DNA from: Rhodobacteraceae bacterium HTCC2083
Lineage (GTDB): Bacteria > Pseudomonadota > Alphaproteobacteria > Rhodobacterales > Rhodobacteraceae
DNA length: 64,000 nt
Direction of reading: 5' to 3'
Assembly (NCBI GenBank): GCA_000156115.1
Contig: DS995276.1
Location: 3,284,696-3,348,695, forward strand
This document shows positions 18,932 to 27,742 of the stretch, in pieces. The first letter of the stretch is position 1, and each line of letters opens with the position of its first letter. The position numbers and the translations under genes were made by a program. Below the pieces are notes generated by a model. That model made no database searches, had not been told where the DNA came from, and saw only the letters and a list, made by a program, of their open reading frames with translations.

Positions 18932-18967
18932 CAGGCGCGAATTTTTAAGGAAATTCATTTTCGCCTG
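18932..18967. terminator. Hairpin between convergent regulator and dehydrogenase genes
   Basis: CAGGCG (18932-18937) pairs with CGCCTG (18962-18967), with an inner GAATTT/AAATTC stem. There is no T run on either side, so its role in ending the two converging transcripts is only likely. Confidence 0.35.
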
Positions 18968-18997
18968 CGGCGAGAGTATCGGGGCAAGACAAATGTC

Positions 18998-20086
18998 CTA
19001 GCTTGGTATTAGTCTGTTCAGCGTCCCATTCCCCACCGAGAGGAACCAGATACTGCCATCAGGCGCTTCGCGGATGTCACGCACGCGCGAAGTTGCGTCT
19101 GATTGGATTTGCTCCACCTCGCGCAGTTTAAAGCCTTTCAAACGTGCGATGTAGTCGAATTTTAAGCTGCCTACAAAGTGATGCCCCCGCCATTGGCGGT
19201 TTTGCTTACCGGAATAAATCATATGACCTGAGGGCGCGATAGATGGGTCCCAGAAATGCTGCGGTTGCTCCATGCCGGGGCTCTCCGTGCCAATGCCAAT
19301 CTTGCGACCACTGTAGTGACGACCATATGCGATTGTTGGCCAGCCGTAGTTGGCCCCTTTGGTGATCTTGTTCACCTCATCGCCACCACGCGCACCGTGT
19401 TCGTTGACCCAAAGGTTGCCCTTTAGATCTAGCGTCATGCCTTGCGGGTTGCGGTGACCGTAGGACCAGATTTCAGGCAAATGATCCGGCTTGTCGATGA
19501 AGGGATTGTCATTTGGTACGGCACCGGACTTGGTGATGCGAATAACTGTTCCATTGTGGCTATTCGTGTTTTGCGCCTGCTCGCGGTCGCCGCGATCCCC
19601 GATGCTCACAAACAGCGTACCATCACGCGCCTCAACCAACCGCGATCCAAAATGTCGCCCACCGCTTGTACCTTTGCGCATCTCAAAGATAGTAGTCACA
19701 TCTCTGAGCGCAGTTTTGTGTGGATCAAACCGCGCACGCATTACAGCCGTGCCAGACCCGCGCCCTTGCGCCTTCGCGTATGTCATGAAGATATTACACG
19801 AGCGCTCAAAATCGCGCGGGATTAGCAGATCAAGTAAACCGCCCTGCCCATCGACTTCGATCGTGGCGAGACCCGAAACACGCTGGTGTTTGCCATCTGC
19901 GACCCACAGCAAGTGCCCGTCGCGCTCTGTTATCAATATGCCACCTGCTGCGAAGCCAAAAGCCCAAGGCGCATCCAAGCCCTCTAGCATCGTATCGATC
20001 TGATAGCCGCGCGCTGCGTGCAAAGACGGTGCAAGCAGTGGCGTTGCAAGGGTCGCCAGCGTGAAAATTCTGCGAGTAAGGGTCAT
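18998..20086 (-). CDS. PQQ-dependent sugar dehydrogenase, probable Tat export
   Basis: Soluble six-bladed propeller aldose dehydrogenase (YliI/Asd type), 362 residues. The leader LTRRIFTLATLATPLLA has paired arginines in a Tat-like context, so the folded enzyme is probably exported to the periplasm. Family motifs include YGHRNPQGM, NEHGARGGDEVN, GANYGWP and the C-terminal VRDIREAPDGSIW. It would oxidise aldose sugars with PQQ; the true substrate cannot be read from sequence. No PQQ synthesis genes lie in the window. Confidence 0.88.
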   Translation of the reverse strand: MTLTRRIFTLATLATPLLAPSLHAARGYQIDTMLEGLDAPWAFGFAAGGILITERDGHLLWVADGKHQRVSGLATIEVDGQGGLLDLLIPRDFERSCNIFMTYAKAQGRGSGTAVMRARFDPHKTALRDVTTIFEMRKGTSGGRHFGSRLVEARDGTLFVSIGDRGDREQAQNTNSHNGTVIRITKSGAVPNDNPFIDKPDHLPEIWSYGHRNPQGMTLDLKGNLWVNEHGARGGDEVNKITKGANYGWPTIAYGRHYSGRKIGIGTESPGMEQPQHFWDPSIAPSGHMIYSGKQNRQWRGHHFVGSLKFDYIARLKGFKLREVEQIQSDATSRVRDIREAPDGSIWFLSVGNGTLNRLIPS

Positions 20087-20309
20087 CTATGCCTCCGCCT
20101 GTATTCTCTACACCCAACATATCTTCAAGGTATGAAGGTGCCAGTGCCCCCACAAGGAATTTACTTTGCCTCGCTTTGCGTCAGGGCTTTTCAATTTTGA
20201 ACACCCAGCCTAGTCTTCGATATTAATTTGACGCCACACGCTGCACACCGTACACGGCGCGATCATGACAAGCGCGTTAAGACGCTTTGGCACGACGGGG
20301 GGAACGAAT

Positions 20310-21086
20310 GTGATCAGGGTTGAAAACCTGCAAAAGCACTTTGGCGGCTTTCATGCTGTCGATGGCGCATCGCTTGAGATTGCCGAGGGATCAATCACCG
20401 GGCTTGTCGGACCGAATGGGGCTGGCAAAACCACGCTGTTTAATGTGATTGCGGGCGTTTTGCCGCCAACGTCAGGTCGCGTTTTCATGGCCGATGAAGA
20501 CATCACCGGTCTACCCCCTCATGAGTTGTTTCACAAAGGCCTGTTGCGCACGTTCCAAGTTGCGCATGAGTTTTCGTCAATGACGTGTCGCGAGAACCTG
20601 ATGATGGTGCCCGGTGCGCAGACGGGTGAAACCCTGTGGAACACTTGGTTCTCGCGTAAGCAGATCGCGTATGAGGAACGCGCGCTAGCCGCGAAAGCAG
20701 ATGAGGTTCTAGATTTTTTGACCATTGCGCATCTAAGCGATGAAAAGGCCGGAAACCTGTCTGGCGGTCAAAAAAAGCTGTTGGAGCTGGGTCGCACGAT
20801 GATGGTCGACGCGCGGATCGTGTTTCTGGACGAAGTTGGTGCGGGCGTGAACCGCACGCTATTAAACACCATTGGCGATGCGATTTTGCGACTGAACCAA
20901 GAGCGCGGCTATACGTTTTGCATGATCGAGCATGATATGGATTTCATCGGTCGCCTTTGTGATCCTGTGATCGTTATGGCCGAGGGCAAAGAGCTGGCTG
21001 TGGGCACGATTGAGCAGATCAAAGCCAATGAACAGGTGATCGAGGCCTATCTGGGCACGGGCTTGAAAAACAAGGGAACCACGTGA
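20310..21086 (+). CDS. livG: Branched-chain amino acid-type ABC transporter ATP-binding protein (LivG)
   Basis: ATPase of a HAAT-family importer, 258 residues from GTG at 20310, preceded by a GGGGGG run 7 bases away and giving the family start MIRVENLQKHFGGFHAVD. An ATG at 20265 lacks a ribosome site. Walker A is GPNGAGKTTLFN and the signature is LSGGQKKLLELG. Walker B reads IVFLDEVGAGVN, where most LivG proteins have DEPAAGLN, a Pro-to-Val change. First gene of a five-gene operon. Confidence 0.9.
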   Translation: MIRVENLQKHFGGFHAVDGASLEIAEGSITGLVGPNGAGKTTLFNVIAGVLPPTSGRVFMADEDITGLPPHELFHKGLLRTFQVAHEFSSMTCRENLMMVPGAQTGETLWNTWFSRKQIAYEERALAAKADEVLDFLTIAHLSDEKAGNLSGGQKKLLELGRTMMVDARIVFLDEVGAGVNRTLLNTIGDAILRLNQERGYTFCMIEHDMDFIGRLCDPVIVMAEGKELAVGTIEQIKANEQVIEAYLGTGLKNKGTT

Positions 21087-21103
21087 TGCTGGCTTTGGTT
21101 TTT

Positions 21104-21170
21104 TGGGGCGCTGCCCCCGCGCCTACGGCGCTCCCCCGAGGTATTTATGGACCAAAGAAGGACTGGAGCC
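21104..21170 (+). repeat. Dispersed intergenic repeat, copy 1 (Roseobacter type)
   Basis: The gap between livG and livF is GC-rich and made of short inverted blocks (GGGGCGCTGCCCCC, GCGCC/GGCGC) ending in CCCCGAGGTATTTATGGACC. It resembles an extragenic element seen many times in Rhodobacterales genomes (from memory). It shares CCCCGAGGTATTT with copy 2 at 35.8 kb. The element supplies the AAGGA that serves as ribosome site for livF. Confidence 0.55.
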
Positions 21171-21884
21171 GTGGCTGAGCCGTTTCTGATTGGCGAGAAC
21201 ATGACGGGAGGGTATGGCACTGGCGCAGATATCCTGCACAGCTGCACCTTGGCTGTTGAAAAAGGCGAGATTGCAGTAATTGTAGGCCCAAACGGGGCTG
21301 GTAAATCAACTGCAATGAAGGCCGTGTTTGGTATGTTAAATTTGCGCGAAGGGGCCGTGCGTTTGAACGGTGAAGACATCACGCATTTGACGCCGCAAGC
21401 GCGTGTGGGCAAAGGCATGGGCTTTGTACCTCAGACCTCGAATATTTTCACCTCCCTCACTGTGGAAGAAAACCTTGAGATGGGGGCATTTATCCGGCGC
21501 GATGATTTCGCCGAAACTATGGCGCAGGTCTATGATCTGTTTCCCATTCTTAAGCAGAAACGCCTGCAAGCAGCTGGCGAATTATCTGGTGGGCAGCGTC
21601 AGCAAGTAGCCGTCGGGCGCGCATTGATGACCCAACCGCAGGTTTTGATGTTGGATGAACCAACTGCAGGCGTGTCACCGATTGTGATGGACGAGCTATT
21701 TGATCGCATTATCGAAGTCGCGCGCACCGGAATTTCCATTCTGATGGTTGAGCAGAACGCTCGTCAAGCGCTTGAAATTGCAGATAAAGGGTATGTTTTG
21801 GTGCAAGGATCCAATGGGTTCACCGATACGGGGCAAGCGCTTTTGGCTAACCCCGAAGTACGCAGAAGTTTCTTGGGGGGATGA
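21171..21884 (+). CDS. livF: Branched-chain amino acid-type ABC transporter ATP-binding protein (LivF)
   Basis: Second ATPase of the importer, 237 residues from GTG at 21171 (AAGGA 8 bases upstream). An ATG at 21147 inside the repeat element is the alternative start. Walker A is GPNGAGKSTAMKAVFG, the signature ELSGGQRQQVAVGRAL and Walker B VLMLDEPTAGVSP, the LivF type. The stop overlaps the next reading frame, so the operon is tightly packed. Confidence 0.9.
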   Translation: MAEPFLIGENMTGGYGTGADILHSCTLAVEKGEIAVIVGPNGAGKSTAMKAVFGMLNLREGAVRLNGEDITHLTPQARVGKGMGFVPQTSNIFTSLTVEENLEMGAFIRRDDFAETMAQVYDLFPILKQKRLQAAGELSGGQRQQVAVGRALMTQPQVLMLDEPTAGVSPIVMDELFDRIIEVARTGISILMVEQNARQALEIADKGYVLVQGSNGFTDTGQALLANPEVRRSFLGG

Positions 21885-21886
21885 AT

Positions 21887-22312
21887 ATGCGAAGATTTCA
21901 CCCTTATTTAAGCGCCATTGCGCTTACAGTTTGTTCGCCCGCTTTTGCGAATAACGAAGACGGGTCCTACACTTTGCAAAACGCACCTGTTCAGTCTGAG
22001 ATTGCGATGCTTTGCGCGTTTGAAAACAAATGCCTTGACGCGGAAGCGTGCAATAACACAACGTTTTCTCTCGAACTCAAAGGCCGTGCAGGCGGCTTGA
22101 ATGATGTGGATGTGGTCGTCCAAGCCGAGCTGATCAGCGAGATCGGAGATACAATCCTGCCTGGCGCGCGCTCTGGCGAGGCGATGTCGCTGTCTGGCGG
22201 TACATTTGACGCGCGGCATTTACTAACCATCGCGAATGATGGCTACGCGCGTTACACGATGCATTATTCTGACGGACCCATTGCAATCAGCTATCTTGGA
22301 GCGTGCTCATGA
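21887..22312 (+). CDS. Small secreted protein inside the liv operon, function unknown
   Basis: 141 residues from the ATG at 21887, which sits behind a GGGGGG run at a proper distance; the overlapping ATG at 21881 is too close to it. A Sec signal peptide covers about residues 1-22 (ending SPAFA). The mature part has four Cys (two close together near residue 50, one near the C-terminus), which suggests disulphide bonds, and is rich in beta-forming residues. I do not recognise the family. It lies between livF and livH and overlaps livH by 4 bases, so it is made with the transporter and should act in the periplasm. The operon has no classic binding protein. Confidence 0.75.
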   Translation: MRRFHPYLSAIALTVCSPAFANNEDGSYTLQNAPVQSEIAMLCAFENKCLDAEACNNTTFSLELKGRAGGLNDVDVVVQAELISEIGDTILPGARSGEAMSLSGGTFDARHLLTIANDGYARYTMHYSDGPIAISYLGACS

Positions 22313-23322
22313 TCGATTTTCTGAATGCAATTGTGGCTTTGTCCAATTTCGTGATCGTACCCGCGATTGCCTATGGCAGCCAATTGGCGCTTGGCGCTTT
22401 GGGCGTCACGCTGATCTATGGCATCTTGCGCTTCTCCAACTTTGCGCATGGCGATACCATGGCCTCAGGCGCGATGTTCACCATTTTCGTTACATGGTGG
22501 ATGCAATCTGCGGGCATCAATCTTGGACCTTTGCCGACAGCCTTACTTGCCCTGCCGTTTGGCATTCTTGGCTGTATGATTTTGGTCTTGTTCACAGATC
22601 GCTTCGTCTATCGTTTTTACCGCGCCCAAAAAGCCAAACCAGTGATCCTAGTGATTGTCTCTATGGGTGTGATGTTTATCATGAACGGGCTTGTGCGCTT
22701 CGCAATTGGACCGGGCGAGCAGCGCTTTTCTGACGGCGAGCGGTTCATCATCAATGCGCGCGAATTTAAAGAGTTAACTGGCCTACGTGAAGGATTGGCG
22801 ATCAAAACTTCGCAAGGGATCACTGTTATCACAGCCGTGATTGTCGTGGCGCTTTTGTTCTGGTTTCTCAATCGCACGCGCACGGGAAAGTCGATGCGCG
22901 CCTATTCTGACAATGAGGATCTTGCGCTGCTTTCGGGCATCAACCCAGAGCGTGTGGTGATGTACACTTGGCTCTTAGTGGCAGCGTTGGCGACAACCGC
23001 AGGCGTGCTTTACGGGCTCGACAAAAGCTTCAAACCATTCACCTATTTCCAGCTTTTGCTACCGATTTTTGCATCCGCCATCGTGGGTGGGCTCGGCAAT
23101 CCTATCGGAGCGATTGCTGGCGGGTTTGTGATCGCTTTTTCGGAAATCACAATCACTTATGCATGGAAAAAGGTGCTGATCTATTTGATGCCGGAGCAGC
23201 TTGAGCCATCGGGCCTGGTTCAGCTTTTGAGCACCGATTATAAATTCGCGGTTTCCTTTGTAATCCTGCTGATCGTACTTTTGTTTAAGCCCACGGGCCT
23301 GTTTTCGGGGAAAACGGTATGA
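22309..23322 (+). CDS. livH: Branched-chain amino acid-type ABC transporter permease (LivH)
   Basis: Membrane subunit of the importer, 337 residues, eight or so hydrophobic helices. The region AYGSQLALGALGVTLIYGIL and the loop ALLSGINPERVVMYTWLLVA match the LivH family. The ATG at 22309 overlaps the preceding stop (ATGA) and has GGAG 7 bases upstream. A roughly 40-residue hydrophilic insert around 130-170 (GEQRFSDGERFIINAREF) is longer than in E. coli LivH, as in the urea and short-chain-amide branches. Confidence 0.9.
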   Translation: MIDFLNAIVALSNFVIVPAIAYGSQLALGALGVTLIYGILRFSNFAHGDTMASGAMFTIFVTWWMQSAGINLGPLPTALLALPFGILGCMILVLFTDRFVYRFYRAQKAKPVILVIVSMGVMFIMNGLVRFAIGPGEQRFSDGERFIINAREFKELTGLREGLAIKTSQGITVITAVIVVALLFWFLNRTRTGKSMRAYSDNEDLALLSGINPERVVMYTWLLVAALATTAGVLYGLDKSFKPFTYFQLLLPIFASAIVGGLGNPIGAIAGGFVIAFSEITITYAWKKVLIYLMPEQLEPSGLVQLLSTDYKFAVSFVILLIVLLFKPTGLFSGKTV

Positions 23323-24623
23323 CATTTCCTATAAAAAACGTGGCTCTGTTCGCGATTATGGCCGGATTGTTGGTCTACACAGGCATGACGGAAAGCTGGA
23401 ACACGGCGCTTGGCCTGTTTAACATGTGTCTTATCTCGGCGATCATGGCGCTGGGAGTAAACTTGCAATGGGGCTATGCAGGTTTGTTCAATGTGGGCGT
23501 CATGGGCTTTGTCGCGCTTGGGGGATTGGCAGCGGTGTTGATCTCGCATGCACCCGTCACAGAGGCTTGGAGTGAGGGTGGTCTTGGCGTGATTGTGGCG
23601 CTTCTGACAGGCGCAGCGACAATTGTACTGGCCACGCTGATCATGAGGCGCAAACCCCATAGCCGCACTCGAACTTTGGCGCTTTTGGCGGTCCTGGTGG
23701 GCGGTTTCTTCCTATTTCGCGCACTGTTTGACCCGTCTGTTCTGGCGATTGAGAAGGTAAACCCAGCTGCCACAGGATTCTTAGGCGGGCTTGGCCTGCC
23801 AATCTTGATGTCCTGGCCAGTAGGCGGCTTGCTCGCAGCAGCGGCTGCTTGGTTAATTGGTAAAACAGCACTTGGCTTGCGCTCTGACTACCTCGCAATC
23901 GCGACGCTTGGAATTGCAGAGATCGTGATTGCGGTCCTGAAAAACGAAGATTGGCTGACGCGCGGTGTGAAGAATATCGCAGGACTTGAGAGGCCCGTAC
24001 CTTATGAGGTGGATCTGCAAAACAGCCCCGCTTTCGTCGAGCGCGCGAATAACTTCGGACTGGACGCGATCGAAGCTTCTACACTCTTCGTGAAGGCTAA
24101 TTATTCGCTATTGTTCGCGGCTGTGCTGATCATCTTGCTCGTCATGTTCCAACTGGCGCTCAACAGTCCGTGGGGCCGCATGCTACGTGCGATCCGAGAC
24201 AACGAAGTCGCAGCAGAAGCGATGGGCAAGGACGTCACAGCTCGCCATTTGCAAGTCTTCATTCTTGGCAGCGCAATCTGCGGTCTCGCAGGAGCGATGA
24301 TGACCACTTTGGATGGCCAGCTTATCCCTGGCACATATCAACCGCTGCGCTTTACGTTCCTCGTCTGGGTTATGGTTATCGTGGGTGGCTCTGGAAACAA
24401 TATCGGTGCAATCTTGGGTGGTTTCTTGATTTGGTATCTGTGGATTCAGGTGGAACCGCTGGGCCATTGGCTGATGGGGATTGTCACATCGGGCATGGCT
24501 GAGGGCAGCGCGCTCAAAGATCACCTTCTGCAAAGCGCAGCGCATATGCGTTTGCTGACTATGGGCCTTGTTCTCTTGCTTGTGTTACGCTTCAGTCCAC
24601 GTGGCCTGATCCCAGAAGAATAA
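23319..24623 (+). CDS. livM: Branched-chain amino acid-type ABC transporter permease (LivM)
   Basis: Second permease, 434 residues, starting in a 4-base overlap with livH. The core motif NLQWGYAGLFNVGVMGFVALGG and the coupling loop LRAIRDNEVAAEAMGKDV are typical LivM. The first half carries an extra pair of hydrophobic helices after a basic loop (MRRKPHSRTR). Substrate is uncertain: leucine-type amino acids by family, but amides or urea are possible since no binding protein is linked. Confidence 0.9.
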   Translation: MTFPIKNVALFAIMAGLLVYTGMTESWNTALGLFNMCLISAIMALGVNLQWGYAGLFNVGVMGFVALGGLAAVLISHAPVTEAWSEGGLGVIVALLTGAATIVLATLIMRRKPHSRTRTLALLAVLVGGFFLFRALFDPSVLAIEKVNPAATGFLGGLGLPILMSWPVGGLLAAAAAWLIGKTALGLRSDYLAIATLGIAEIVIAVLKNEDWLTRGVKNIAGLERPVPYEVDLQNSPAFVERANNFGLDAIEASTLFVKANYSLLFAAVLIILLVMFQLALNSPWGRMLRAIRDNEVAAEAMGKDVTARHLQVFILGSAICGLAGAMMTTLDGQLIPGTYQPLRFTFLVWVMVIVGGSGNNIGAILGGFLIWYLWIQVEPLGHWLMGIVTSGMAEGSALKDHLLQSAAHMRLLTMGLVLLLVLRFSPRGLIPEE

Positions 24624-24657
24624 CGCCCGCCTCCATCTTGCTTATAAACTTAATAAT

Positions 24658-24681
24658 GCCGGCCCAAGTGGGCCGGCGTTT
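24658..24681 (+). terminator. Terminator of the liv operon
   Basis: GCCGGCCC (24658-24665) pairs with GGGCCGGC (24670-24677) around AAGT, then GTTTG. Strong stem, short T run, 34 bases after livM. Confidence 0.7.
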
Positions 24682-24724
24682 GCAATTCTAGGCGCCTCAA
24701 TTTTTCTAGAAAATTGCGTGTCGA

Positions 24725-25498
24725 TCAGAGGGCGGTCCAGCCACCATCAACAGAAATCGTCGTCCCTGTGATCTGCGCTGCGGCATCAGAGGCAAGGAAT
24801 ACCGCCGTGCCACCCATTTGCTCAACCGTGGCGAATTCTTTGGATGGCTGACGCTTCAGCATCACGTTATTAATTACATCTTCACGTGACATATCATATT
24901 CGCGCATCGTGTCTGGGATCTGCTCTTCCACCAAAGGCGTAAGAACATAGCCTGGACAAATTGCATTTGCGGTGATCGGTTCCCGCGCGGTTTCAAGCGC
25001 AACCGACTTGGTCATGCCGACCACACCATGTTTCGCCGCGATATAAGCGGATTTAAACGGTGACGCGGTCAAGCCATGGGCCGAGGCAATATTAATTACC
25101 CTGCCCCAACCAGCCTTTCGCATTACCGGTAAAGCGGCAGCCGTCGTGTGAAAGGCCGAGGACATATTAATCGCAATGATCGCGTCCCATTTTTCCACCG
25201 GAAATTCATCAATCGGCGCTACATGCTGGATGCCCGCGTTGTTGATCAGAATATCGCAGACACCGGCCTTCTCGATGAGGGCGCGACATTGATCGCCCTT
25301 GGACATATCCGCTTGAATGTAGCGCGCTTCAACCCCGTGGTTTTTTGAGATCTCTGTTGCAATCGCATGATCCTCGTCGCGATTCGTAAATGAATTCAGC
25401 ACAACGTTCGCACCAGCCTTGGCCATCTCTTGGGCGATTCCCAAACCGATTCCCGAGTTGGACCCAGTGATCACAGCGGTTTTTCCTGTCAGTGTCAT
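24725..25498 (-). CDS. bdhA: D-3-hydroxybutyrate dehydrogenase
   Basis: Short-chain dehydrogenase that interconverts D-3-hydroxybutyrate and acetoacetate with NAD, used to consume polyhydroxybutyrate. 257 residues: cofactor motif TGSNSGIG at 11-18, INNAGIQHVAPI near 85-96, catalytic Ser139, Tyr152 and Lys156, and the closing ITGTTISVDGGWTAL. NNAGIQHVAPIDEFP is a signature of the hydroxybutyrate group. Converges on the liv operon; a candidate small RNA lies upstream on the same strand. Confidence 0.92.
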   Translation of the reverse strand: MTLTGKTAVITGSNSGIGLGIAQEMAKAGANVVLNSFTNRDEDHAIATEISKNHGVEARYIQADMSKGDQCRALIEKAGVCDILINNAGIQHVAPIDEFPVEKWDAIIAINMSSAFHTTAAALPVMRKAGWGRVINIASAHGLTASPFKSAYIAAKHGVVGMTKSVALETAREPITANAICPGYVLTPLVEEQIPDTMREYDMSREDVINNVMLKRQPSKEFATVEQMGGTAVFLASDAAAQITGTTISVDGGWTAL

Positions 25499-25639
25499 TA
25501 CAGACCTTTCCTTTACAATTTCATACCTCGTGCTTGGGGGATCTCATACCATGCTGCGCCTGCAAAATAAGGGGTGAAACCACACTTTTTACGCGCAGAA
25601 GCAACAAAGAGAACGGATCACACAGGGATCGATAAGGCG

Positions 25640-25715
25640 AAAAAAAACCCCAGCACGAAGCTGGGGTTAAGTTATTGAGGCAGGTTTCATACAGGCAAGA
25701 AACCTATCGAGCAGT
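25640..25715 (-). ncRNA. Candidate small RNA upstream of bdhA
   Basis: On the minus strand a promoter (see next entry) is followed by a segment of about 75 bases made of two hairpins. AGGTTTC/GAAACCT (25682-25688 with 25699-25705) comes first. A strong terminator follows: AACCCCAGC/GCTGGGGTT (25646-25654 with 25660-25668, loop TTCGT) and eight T. The short AT-rich linker between the hairpins is a possible Hfq site. It could also be a leader that ends early before bdhA, whose start is about 140 bases further on. There is no open frame of note. Confidence 0.55.
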
Positions 25716-25721
25716 GAAGTT

Positions 25722-25770
25722 CTTATAGGCCTTAAGTTGCCGCACTCCAAGTAAAAAGTTTGAAACTTGG
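25722..25770 (-). promoter_or_regulatory. Promoter and operator-like palindrome for the candidate small RNA
   Basis: Minus strand: -35 TTGGAG (25750-25745), 17-base spacer, -10 TATAAG (25727-25722). Covering the -35 is an inverted repeat CCAAGT-N12-ACTTGG (25747-25770) with a nested perfect palindrome AAGTTTGAAACTT (25756-25768). Its position suggests a repressor or activator site. The factor is unknown. Confidence 0.5.
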
Positions 25771-25828
25771 CCAAACCCTCGTTACGGTTTTTATCCACAG
25801 GGAAAGCATTTAAGGGATTGTTTACCAA

Positions 25829-27649
25829 ATGAGATCAGTGTTTTTCGCGCAGCGGTTGCGTTCAGTCGCTTATATCTTAACACTATGCACCCTGCCTGCC
25901 CAACTTGCGGCAAATCCTGCGCATGGCATAGCTATGTATGGTGATCCCGCCCTGCCACAGGATTTTGTGTCGCTCCCTTATGCTAACCCAGATGCGCCCA
26001 AGGGCGGCAAGATCAGTTTTGGCGAAGTTGGCGGTTTCGATTCGCTTAATCCACACATCCGAAAAGGCTCTGTTCCGTGGCAGCTCAGATCATTGGCTTA
26101 TGAAAGTTTAATGGGCAGATCATACGGCGAACCCTTCTCGCTTTATGGACTTTTGGCCGAATCGATTGAAACTGGCCCGAATCGCGAATGGGTGGAATTT
26201 GCGCTACGCGCCGAGGCTAAATTCTCCGACGGATCGCCTGTGACGGTAGAAGATGTAATCTGGTCGTATGAAACGCTCGGTACGGTTGGTCATCCGCGCT
26301 ATCGCGGGCTTTGGTCAAAAATCGAAACGATTGAAGCCACCAGTCCTCGCGCCGTGCGGATCACCTTTAATGAAGACAACCGCGAGCTCGCACTGATCGC
26401 AGGTCTGCGCCCTATCCTGAAGAAAGCACAGTGGGATGGTAAAGACTTTGCCGCCTCCACCTTGGACGATATTCCGATTTCGTCCTCGCCGTATGTGATC
26501 GCAGAGGTGGATGCGGGTCGCTCCGTTACTTTGCGCCGCAACCCTGATTATTGGGGCAAAGATGTGCCGTTCAGACGCGGCACGATGAACCTTGATGAAA
26601 TTAAGATGGAATATTACGGCGACAGCGCGGTTCTCTTTGAGGCCTTCAAAGCCGGAGCGCTGAGCATGCGGCGCGAAAACAATGCCGAGAAATGGGAAAC
26701 TCAGTATAATTTTCCTACGGTGCAAAGTGGCGAAGTGATCAAATCCTCGATCCCACACAAGCGCCCCACAGGTATGACCGGATTTGTGATGAATACCCGC
26801 AAAGCCCCTTTCGATGATTGGCGGGTACGCGACGCGATGATCCATGCGTTCAACTTTGAATTCATCAACGATACCCTCACGGGAGGGCGTCAACCGCGCA
26901 TCACATCCTATTTTTCCAACTCCGTCTTGGGGCTGCGCGCAGGGTTCGCCAGAGGCAAAGTCGCCGAGCTTCTTGAGCCTTACAAAGACCAATTACGCCC
27001 CGAAGCCATTGAGGGCTACGCACTGCCCGTCTCCGACGGTTCCGCCCGTAATCGCAAGAATATTCGCACAGCAATGAAGCTACTCACGGGCGCGGGTTAT
27101 AGTGTTCAGGACGGCAAGATGATCGGCGCGGATGGGAAACAGCTTAGCTTTGAGGTGCTGTTGCGCCAAGGCGGGCAAGAAAACCAAGCAATCATGGACA
27201 TCTATATCAACGCGCTTGAGCGTTTGGGCATCGACGCCAAAGTCTCCACCACCGATGATGCGCAATACACAGAACGCACCGCGAATTACGATTTCGACAT
27301 GACCTATTATCGCATTGGTCTGTCGCTTAGCCCCGGCAATGAACAGTATCTCTATTGGGGCAGCGAAGGCGTGGAGAGCCCAGGTCGGCGCAACTGGATG
27401 GGTATGAATGTCCCAGCCGCAGAGACGATGATCGAGCAGATCTTAGGTGCACGCTCACAAGAGGACTTCATCGCTGCCACACGCGCATTGGATCGGATTT
27501 TGATGTCGGAGCGTTACTTTATCCCGCTCTATCAATGGCCTTTTAGCAATGTCGCTCATGTGAAAGAGCTGAAGTATTCTGAGACCTTGCCGATCTATGG
27601 CGACTGGCTTGGTTTTCTGCCGGAAGTCTGGTGGTGGGAAGAAGGGTAA
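25829..27649 (+). CDS. Extracellular solute-binding protein, family 5 (YejA-like)
   Basis: Periplasmic binding protein of 606 residues, with a signal peptide to about residue 28 (cleavage near AQLAANPAHG). HGIAMYGDPALPQDFVSLPY and the family-5 block LAESIETGPNREWVEFALR place it with YejA-type oligopeptide or microcin-C-like binding proteins. No permease or ATPase gene for peptides lies nearby, so it is an orphan here and must work with a transporter encoded elsewhere. The 330 bases upstream hold the small-RNA candidate on the other strand. Confidence 0.9.
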   Translation: MRSVFFAQRLRSVAYILTLCTLPAQLAANPAHGIAMYGDPALPQDFVSLPYANPDAPKGGKISFGEVGGFDSLNPHIRKGSVPWQLRSLAYESLMGRSYGEPFSLYGLLAESIETGPNREWVEFALRAEAKFSDGSPVTVEDVIWSYETLGTVGHPRYRGLWSKIETIEATSPRAVRITFNEDNRELALIAGLRPILKKAQWDGKDFAASTLDDIPISSSPYVIAEVDAGRSVTLRRNPDYWGKDVPFRRGTMNLDEIKMEYYGDSAVLFEAFKAGALSMRRENNAEKWETQYNFPTVQSGEVIKSSIPHKRPTGMTGFVMNTRKAPFDDWRVRDAMIHAFNFEFINDTLTGGRQPRITSYFSNSVLGLRAGFARGKVAELLEPYKDQLRPEAIEGYALPVSDGSARNRKNIRTAMKLLTGAGYSVQDGKMIGADGKQLSFEVLLRQGGQENQAIMDIYINALERLGIDAKVSTTDDAQYTERTANYDFDMTYYRIGLSLSPGNEQYLYWGSEGVESPGRRNWMGMNVPAAETMIEQILGARSQEDFIAATRALDRILMSERYFIPLYQWPFSNVAHVKELKYSETLPIYGDWLGFLPEVWWWEEG

Positions 27650-27742
27650 TACCGCTCTGCGCTCATAATTATTTTTACAAAGTAACGAATAAGAAGGATT
27701 TCTTGCGCAAACTGCTCGTGGCGTAACTTAGGAGTGATCTTT

